64,000 bases of DNA, taken from assembly GCF_035762905.1 (NCBI RefSeq), contig NZ_DASUCC010000123.1, positions 1 to 64,000 of the forward strand. The letters are read 5' to 3'. Made by a program: the position numbers and the translations under genes. This stretch comes from DASYTH01 sp035762905. Its GTDB lineage: Bacteria > Actinomycetota > Actinomycetes > Mycobacteriales > Pseudonocardiaceae. Below the pieces are notes generated by a model. It had not been told where the DNA came from. It searched no databases and saw only the letters and a program-made list of their open reading frames with translations. Positions 58,839-64,000 of the stretch are shown piece by piece; position 1 is the first letter of the stretch; the number at the start of each line of letters is the position of its first letter.

Positions 58839-60338
58839 GTGGCGACCCCACTCGAGCCGGAACCCCGTGAGGAATGTGGCGTTTTCGGGGTCTGGGCACC
58901 AGGCGAAGAGGTATCCAAACTCACCTACTACGGCCTCTACGCGCTGCAGCACCGCGGCCAGGAGGCGGCCGGCATCTCGGTGGCCGACGGTCAGCAGATC
59001 GTCGTGTTCAAGGATCTCGGCCTGGTCAGCCAGGTGTTCGACGAGCAGGTGCTGTCCTCGCTGCGCGGTCACGTCGCGGTCGGGCACTGCCGCTACTCCA
59101 CCACCGGCTCGACCACCTGGGAGAACGCCCAGCCCACGTTCCGCACCACGCGGGTCGGCAGCGGGCTGTCCCTCGGGCACAACGGCAACCTGGTCAACAC
59201 CGCGGAGCTGCTCGAGCGGGCGCGCGCCGAGGGCGTGCTGGCCGGCAACGGCGCCACCACCGACTCGGATCTGCTCGCCGGACTGCTCGCCGCGTCGGCC
59301 GCCGACCGCGGGCTGGAGCAGGCCGCCCTCGACCTGCTGCCGGCCATCCGCGGCGCGTTCTGCCTGGTGTTCTCCGACGAGTCCACGCTCTACGCGGCGC
59401 GTGACCCGCACGGGGTCCGGCCGCTGGTGCTCGGCCGGCTGTCCCGGGGCTGGGTGGTGGCCAGCGAGACCGCCGCGCTGGACATCGTCGGCGCCTCCTT
59501 CGTGCGTGAGGTCGAGCCGGGCGAACTGCTGGCGATCGACGAGGGCGGGCTGCGCTCGTCCCGGTTCGCCAACCCGTCGCCCAAGGGCTGCGTGTTCGAG
59601 TTCGTCTACCTGGCCCGGCCGGACACCACGATCAGCGGCCGGTCGGTGCACGCCTCCCGGGTGGACATCGGCCGGCGGCTGGCGCAGGAGCAACCGGCCG
59701 AGGCCGACCTGGTGATCCCGGTGCCGGAGTCGGGTACGCCGGCCGCGATCGGCTACGCGCAGGCCTCCGGCATCCCGTACGGCTCGGGCCTGGTCAAGAA
59801 CGCCTACGTGGGGCGCACGTTCATCCAGCCCTCGCAGACCATTCGCCAGCTCGGCATCCGGCTCAAGCTCAACCCGCTGCGGGACGTGATCCGGGGCCAG
59901 CGCCTGGTCGTGGTGGACGACTCGATCGTGCGCGGAAACACCCAGCGCGCGCTGGTGCGGATGCTGCGCGAGTCCGGCGCGGTCGAGGTGCACGTGCGGA
60001 TCGCCTCCCCACCGGTGCGCTGGCCGTGCTTCTACGGCATCGACTTCGCCTCGCGGGCCGAGCTGATCGCCAACGGCCTGGACGCCGACGGGGTGCGCCG
60101 GTCGATCGGCGCCGACACGCTGGGATACGTGTCGCTGGAGGGTCTGATCAGCGCGAGCGAGCAGCCCCGGTCCCGGCTGTGCTCGGCGTGCTTCGACGGC
60201 GACTACCCGATCCCGCTGCCGGACGACGCCACCGTCGGCAAGTTCCGGCTGGAGGGGTTAAACCGGGGAATCGGCGGCTCGGCCACACCGGTGCTGCCGG
60301 CCGGGTACGGTGCCGAGGAGGCATTGCAGCGACCGTGA
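58839..60338 (+). CDS. purF: Amidophosphoribosyltransferase
   Basis: A 499-residue first enzyme of purine synthesis. A 12-residue propeptide (MATPLEPEPREE) is removed to expose nucleophile Cys13 in ECGVFGVW. The glutaminase domain has GHCRYSTTGSTTWENAQP; the phosphoribosyltransferase domain has VVVDDSIVRGNTQRALV. Iron-sulfur-type PurF enzymes carry such a propeptide; the C-terminal SRLCSACFDGDYP contains cysteines of the kind that ligate the cluster. GTG 58839. Confidence 0.97.
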   Translation: MATPLEPEPREECGVFGVWAPGEEVSKLTYYGLYALQHRGQEAAGISVADGQQIVVFKDLGLVSQVFDEQVLSSLRGHVAVGHCRYSTTGSTTWENAQPTFRTTRVGSGLSLGHNGNLVNTAELLERARAEGVLAGNGATTDSDLLAGLLAASAADRGLEQAALDLLPAIRGAFCLVFSDESTLYAARDPHGVRPLVLGRLSRGWVVASETAALDIVGASFVREVEPGELLAIDEGGLRSSRFANPSPKGCVFEFVYLARPDTTISGRSVHASRVDIGRRLAQEQPAEADLVIPVPESGTPAAIGYAQASGIPYGSGLVKNAYVGRTFIQPSQTIRQLGIRLKLNPLRDVIRGQRLVVVDDSIVRGNTQRALVRMLRESGAVEVHVRIASPPVRWPCFYGIDFASRAELIANGLDADGVRRSIGADTLGYVSLEGLISASEQPRSRLCSACFDGDYPIPLPDDATVGKFRLEGLNRGIGGSATPVLPAGYGAEEALQRP

Positions 60339-60357
60339 CGCGACTCCGACTGGACCC

Positions 60358-61445
<1,088 letters not shown>

Positions 61446-61446
<1 letters not shown>

Positions 61447-61871
61447 TGACCGACCTCCCCATCACCCGTGCCTTCGTGATCCCCGCCGCCGAACTCCATG
61501 AACGCTTCTCCCGTTCTTCGGGCCCCGGCGGCCAAGGCGTCAACACCACCGACAGCCGCGTCGAACTCTCCTTCAACGTCGCCACCTCCCCCGCCGTCCC
61601 CACCCACCTCCGCCCCCGCCTGCTGGCCAACCTCGCCTCCCGCCTGGTCAACGGCACCCTCACCGTCACCTCGAGCACCCACCGCACCCAACTCGCCAAC
61701 CGCGCCGCCGCCCGCGACCGCCTCGCCGCCCTCCTCCGCGCCGCCGCCGCACCCCCACCCCCCACCCGCCGCCCCACCAAACCCACCCGCTCCGCCCAAG
61801 AACGCCGCCTCGCCGCCAAACACCGCCGCTCCACCCTCAAACGCCACCGCCGCCCCACCACCGACGACTAA
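61446..61871 (+). CDS. arfB: Peptidyl-tRNA hydrolase ArfB-like
   Basis: A 141-residue protein with the RF1-type GGQ motif (SSGPGGQGVNTTDSRVEL) and a basic Lys/Arg/Pro-rich tail (RRLAAKHRRSTLKRHRR), as in YaeJ/ArfB, which frees stalled ribosomes. GTG 61446 overlaps the purM stop by 1 nt (TAGTG). Third-position C bias is extreme in this gene. A minisatellite-like array begins 5 nt after its stop. Confidence 0.93.
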
Positions 61872-61875
61872 CCCC

Positions 61876-62191
61876 ACCCCACCCGAGTCCCCAACCCCAC
61901 CACCCGAGTTCCCAACCCAGCAACCGAATCCTCGGGACCCGGGACCTGAGTTCTCAGCTCCAGCAACTGAGTTCTCGGCTCCAGCAACTGAGTTCTTGGT
62001 TCCAGCAATCGAGTCCTCGGGACCCGGGACCTGAGTTCTCGGCTCCAGCAACTGAGTTCTTGGTTCCAGCAATCGAGTCCTCGGGACCCGGGACCTGAGT
62101 TCTCAGCCCCAGCACTCGAACTCTCGGTTCCAGCAACTGAGCGGCCGATTCCAGCACCCGAATCCCCGGTTCCGGTCGACGGAGTTGCTGG
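61876..62191. repeat. Tandem array of 21-22 bp units with a 64-bp higher-order duplication
   Basis: Units such as 61958-61978, 61979-61999 and 62000-62020 share the core CCAGCAACTGAGTTCTCGG with variants; degenerate units extend on both sides (from about 61876 and to 62191). Units at 61979-62042 are repeated at 62043-62106 with one base changed, a 21+21+22 pattern. The last unit carries GTTGCTGG, the inverse of CCAGCAAC, and related text recurs near 62310-62345. The rest of the 549-bp gap (62192-62420) shows no gene. There are no unique spacers, so it is not a CRISPR array. Confidence 0.85.
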
Positions 62192-62420
62192 TTCCCGTGT
62201 TCGCCCGCCCGGTTCGCCGCCGGCTGCTGCGCGGCCGGGCGGCGAACCGGAGCGGGCTCTGCCAGGCCAACCATCCGACGAGGCGCCCAATCTCGCACTC
62301 CGATCCAACGAGTTGCCAGCGCCAGCAACCGAATCGTCGGTTCAGCGGGGCGCGGCCCGATCACAACCGTGCAGCGAGCCGCCCGCTCACCTTTCGCCCC
62401 GGCGCGCTTCGGTGCGGCGG

Positions 62421-63917
62421 CTAGTTGGAGCTGTTCAGCTCGCGCACCATCGCCTCGAAGTCGGCGACGGCTGGCACGTCGCGGTATGGCTGCAGCTTGC
62501 GGCGCAGGAGGTTCACGCGGTCATCGGTGCGGGCTGAGGTGATTCGGGAGGTCAGTTCCAGGGTCCTGGTGGCGGCGGCGACCGCCGCGTCCACGGCGCC
62601 GAGTTGGAGCTGTGCTTCGGCCAACCAACTCGTGTACAGGGCCAGCTCCCGGCTGTGCCGCTCGTCGTAGTGCGCCAGTGCGCCGGCGAGCAGCGGCACG
62701 GCGCGCTCGGGCAGGCCAAGTTCCACGTGGCAGCGGCCGGCCATGACCGTGAGTTCGGCTTCGTCCAGCCAGTAGACCCATTCCGGGTCATCGTCCGGGA
62801 CGCGCTGCTCGTAGCCGGTTTCGGCGGCGGCAAGGGTGCGTTCGGTGGCCCGGCGGTCTCCGGCCCTGGCGTACGTCCAGGCCAGGCGCTCCTTGAACAG
62901 GGCGCGGGCGGTGGCGGTCGTTCGGGTAGGACCGGAGTCGGCGCTCTGTGCCAGGAGTACGGCATCCCGGGGGTTGCCCACGTTGGCCACCTGGTAGGCG
63001 AGCGTGGAGATCAGGTTGGCGGCCAGCGCCGAGCTGCCCGCCGCGTGCGCTGCCTTGACGCCGGTGGTGTAGTAGCGGGCGGCCGCCCCGTACCGCCCGG
63101 CGTCACCGACCACCCAGCCGGCGAGCTGGCACAGCTCGCCGAGGGCAGCCAGCAGGCGGCGGCCAAGGATCTCGGTGTAGCTCGCCTCGCGCAGCAGCCC
63201 GGCCGTGGCGTTCAGCTCCCGCTCGACAAGTCCGTGTAGATCTCCACCGGCCACGAAGTCATCCATCCGGCGCAACTCGGCCGTCCGGCGTTCCACCCTG
63301 CTCACCAGCCGGTCACTGATGCGCCGCCCGGACCGCACCTCGACCAGCTGCGGCGGTTCGGTCACCAGCCACTCGTGCACCAGCCGCGTGACGGTCTCCG
63401 GGCTGATCGCCAGCTCCCCTCCCGTACACACCAGCTCGGCCAGCTCCGTGCTGTCCCTCGGCAACCATTCGCCACCATGGAGGGCCAGCTCCGGGGCTGC
63501 CCCGGCCGCAGAGGTGCGCCGGCACCCCGGCAGGTCGAACCACAACAGCTCGGCCGGAACCCGCAGCACCCGCGCCCAGTGCGCCAACGTGTCCAAGTTC
63601 TTCACCGGCGGACCGTTCTCGATCCGGCTGACCTGCGCCTGGGTCAAACCGAGCCACTGACCCAGCAACGTTTGCGAAATACCCCCAGCGCCATACCGGA
63701 CCGTATGGTGCGGATGGCGGCGATAGGCCCTTACCACCCGCCCGATGTGCGCCGCCGCGAATGCGTCACACAATTCCGGGGTCAGCCAGAACTCCGCGGG
63801 CACCATCGGCGGGGACATCAGCCGCTCCCGTGCCGTGCGCCCGCAGCCCGCACAGAGATCGTCGGGATTGTCGGCCGCAAGCCGCGCACCGCAGCGGCAG
63901 TACCGGCGGTCATGCAC
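62421..63917 (-). CDS. XRE-type regulator with zinc-ribbon N-terminus and TPR-like repeats
   Basis: A 498-residue protein. Residues 7-26 form a zinc-ribbon-like element (CRCGARLAADNPDDLCAGCGR, CxC...CxxC). An XRE helix-turn-helix follows at about 80-135 (LLGQWLGLTQAQVSRIENG). The rest consists of helical TPR-like repeats, ending AMVRELNSSN. GTG 63917 starts HDRRYCRCG. Such proteins are common regulators in Pseudonocardiales and Streptomyces; targets are unknown. The repeat array lies just beyond its 3' end. Confidence 0.85.
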   Translation of the reverse strand: MHDRRYCRCGARLAADNPDDLCAGCGRTARERLMSPPMVPAEFWLTPELCDAFAAAHIGRVVRAYRRHPHHTVRYGAGGISQTLLGQWLGLTQAQVSRIENGPPVKNLDTLAHWARVLRVPAELLWFDLPGCRRTSAAGAAPELALHGGEWLPRDSTELAELVCTGGELAISPETVTRLVHEWLVTEPPQLVEVRSGRRISDRLVSRVERRTAELRRMDDFVAGGDLHGLVERELNATAGLLREASYTEILGRRLLAALGELCQLAGWVVGDAGRYGAAARYYTTGVKAAHAAGSSALAANLISTLAYQVANVGNPRDAVLLAQSADSGPTRTTATARALFKERLAWTYARAGDRRATERTLAAAETGYEQRVPDDDPEWVYWLDEAELTVMAGRCHVELGLPERAVPLLAGALAHYDERHSRELALYTSWLAEAQLQLGAVDAAVAAATRTLELTSRITSARTDDRVNLLRRKLQPYRDVPAVADFEAMVRELNSSN

Positions 63918-64000
63918 AGCGTCACGGTATCTCCGCCATACGCCGGCCGCATGGGAGCCAAACCCGACTGGCGATGGACCGGTCCTAGTTCGCCGGATTT

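Noticed and set aside
61876..62191. CRISPR array
   Set aside because: Units are directly adjacent with no unique spacers, and no cas genes are present.

Overview
This is a high-GC actinobacterial chromosome segment, most likely from the order Pseudonocardiales (Amycolatopsis, Kutzneria or Saccharothrix-like). The grounds are strong GC bias at third codon positions, many GTG starts, ESX/type VII secretion proteins with EspG partners, SigE-type sigma factors, a DUF397/XRE pair and the purine gene order. Every assignment comes from reading motifs; no search was run.

Layout. 1-4.5 kb: the end of an ESX-associated cluster (helical protein, DUF3558 lipoprotein, PPE-like protein, EspG, EspC-like protein, WXG/SLT muralytic protein). 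4.5-6.9 kb: aminotransferase, small membrane protein, threonine aldolase. 7-11.9 kb: three consecutive SigE-family sigma/membrane-regulator pairs with a TetR gene between the first and second. 11.9-27.1 kb: purB, then mostly single genes (MOSC protein, SAM hydrolase, XRE/DUF397 pair, DUF2334, MFS/ArsR, metallo-hydrolase, aldehyde dehydrogenase, exported hydrolase, PHP protein, GMC oxidoreductase, epimerase). 27.2-30.4 kb: purSQL. 30.5-36.2 kb: an LAxTG surface protein, a small leader-like protein, a LAL regulator and a hydrolase. 36.2-49.3 kb: a divergent aromatic-catabolism locus. Leftward runs pcaIJHGBDC with an IclR regulator; rightward runs an ABC importer, an aldehyde dehydrogenase, pobA and a MetE-like gene. 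49.4-55.5 kb: an orphan response regulator, a pentapeptide-type membrane protein, a GH25 muramidase, a GGDEF-EAL protein and an M15 peptidase. 55.7-58.4 kb: a second ESX module. 58.4-61.9 kb: sterol-carrier protein, purF, purM, arfB. 61.9-62.2 kb: a 21-22 bp tandem-repeat array. The window ends with an XRE-TPR regulator read leftward.

How the parts work together. purB, purS-purQ-purL and purF-purM lie on one strand in the order I recall from the mycobacterial pur region, with accessory blocks between them. The catabolic locus would import an aromatic compound, oxidise an aldehyde to the acid, hydroxylate 4-hydroxybenzoate to protocatechuate and open its ring towards 3-oxoadipyl-CoA; the final thiolase PcaF is not in the window. 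Cell-wall enzymes recur near both ESX modules.

The strongest non-gene signals are: a shared GCAACC-N16/17-CGT promoter before all three sigma genes; a DasR-like palindrome between the muramidase and the c-di-GMP gene; a doubled palindromic operator at the ArsR gene; two paired CTACGTAG elements 17.5 kb apart; a triplicated DUF397 motif; the 61.9 kb repeat array, which contains a 64-bp higher-order duplication; and a dispersed GTCCACTGTGGAC-type motif.
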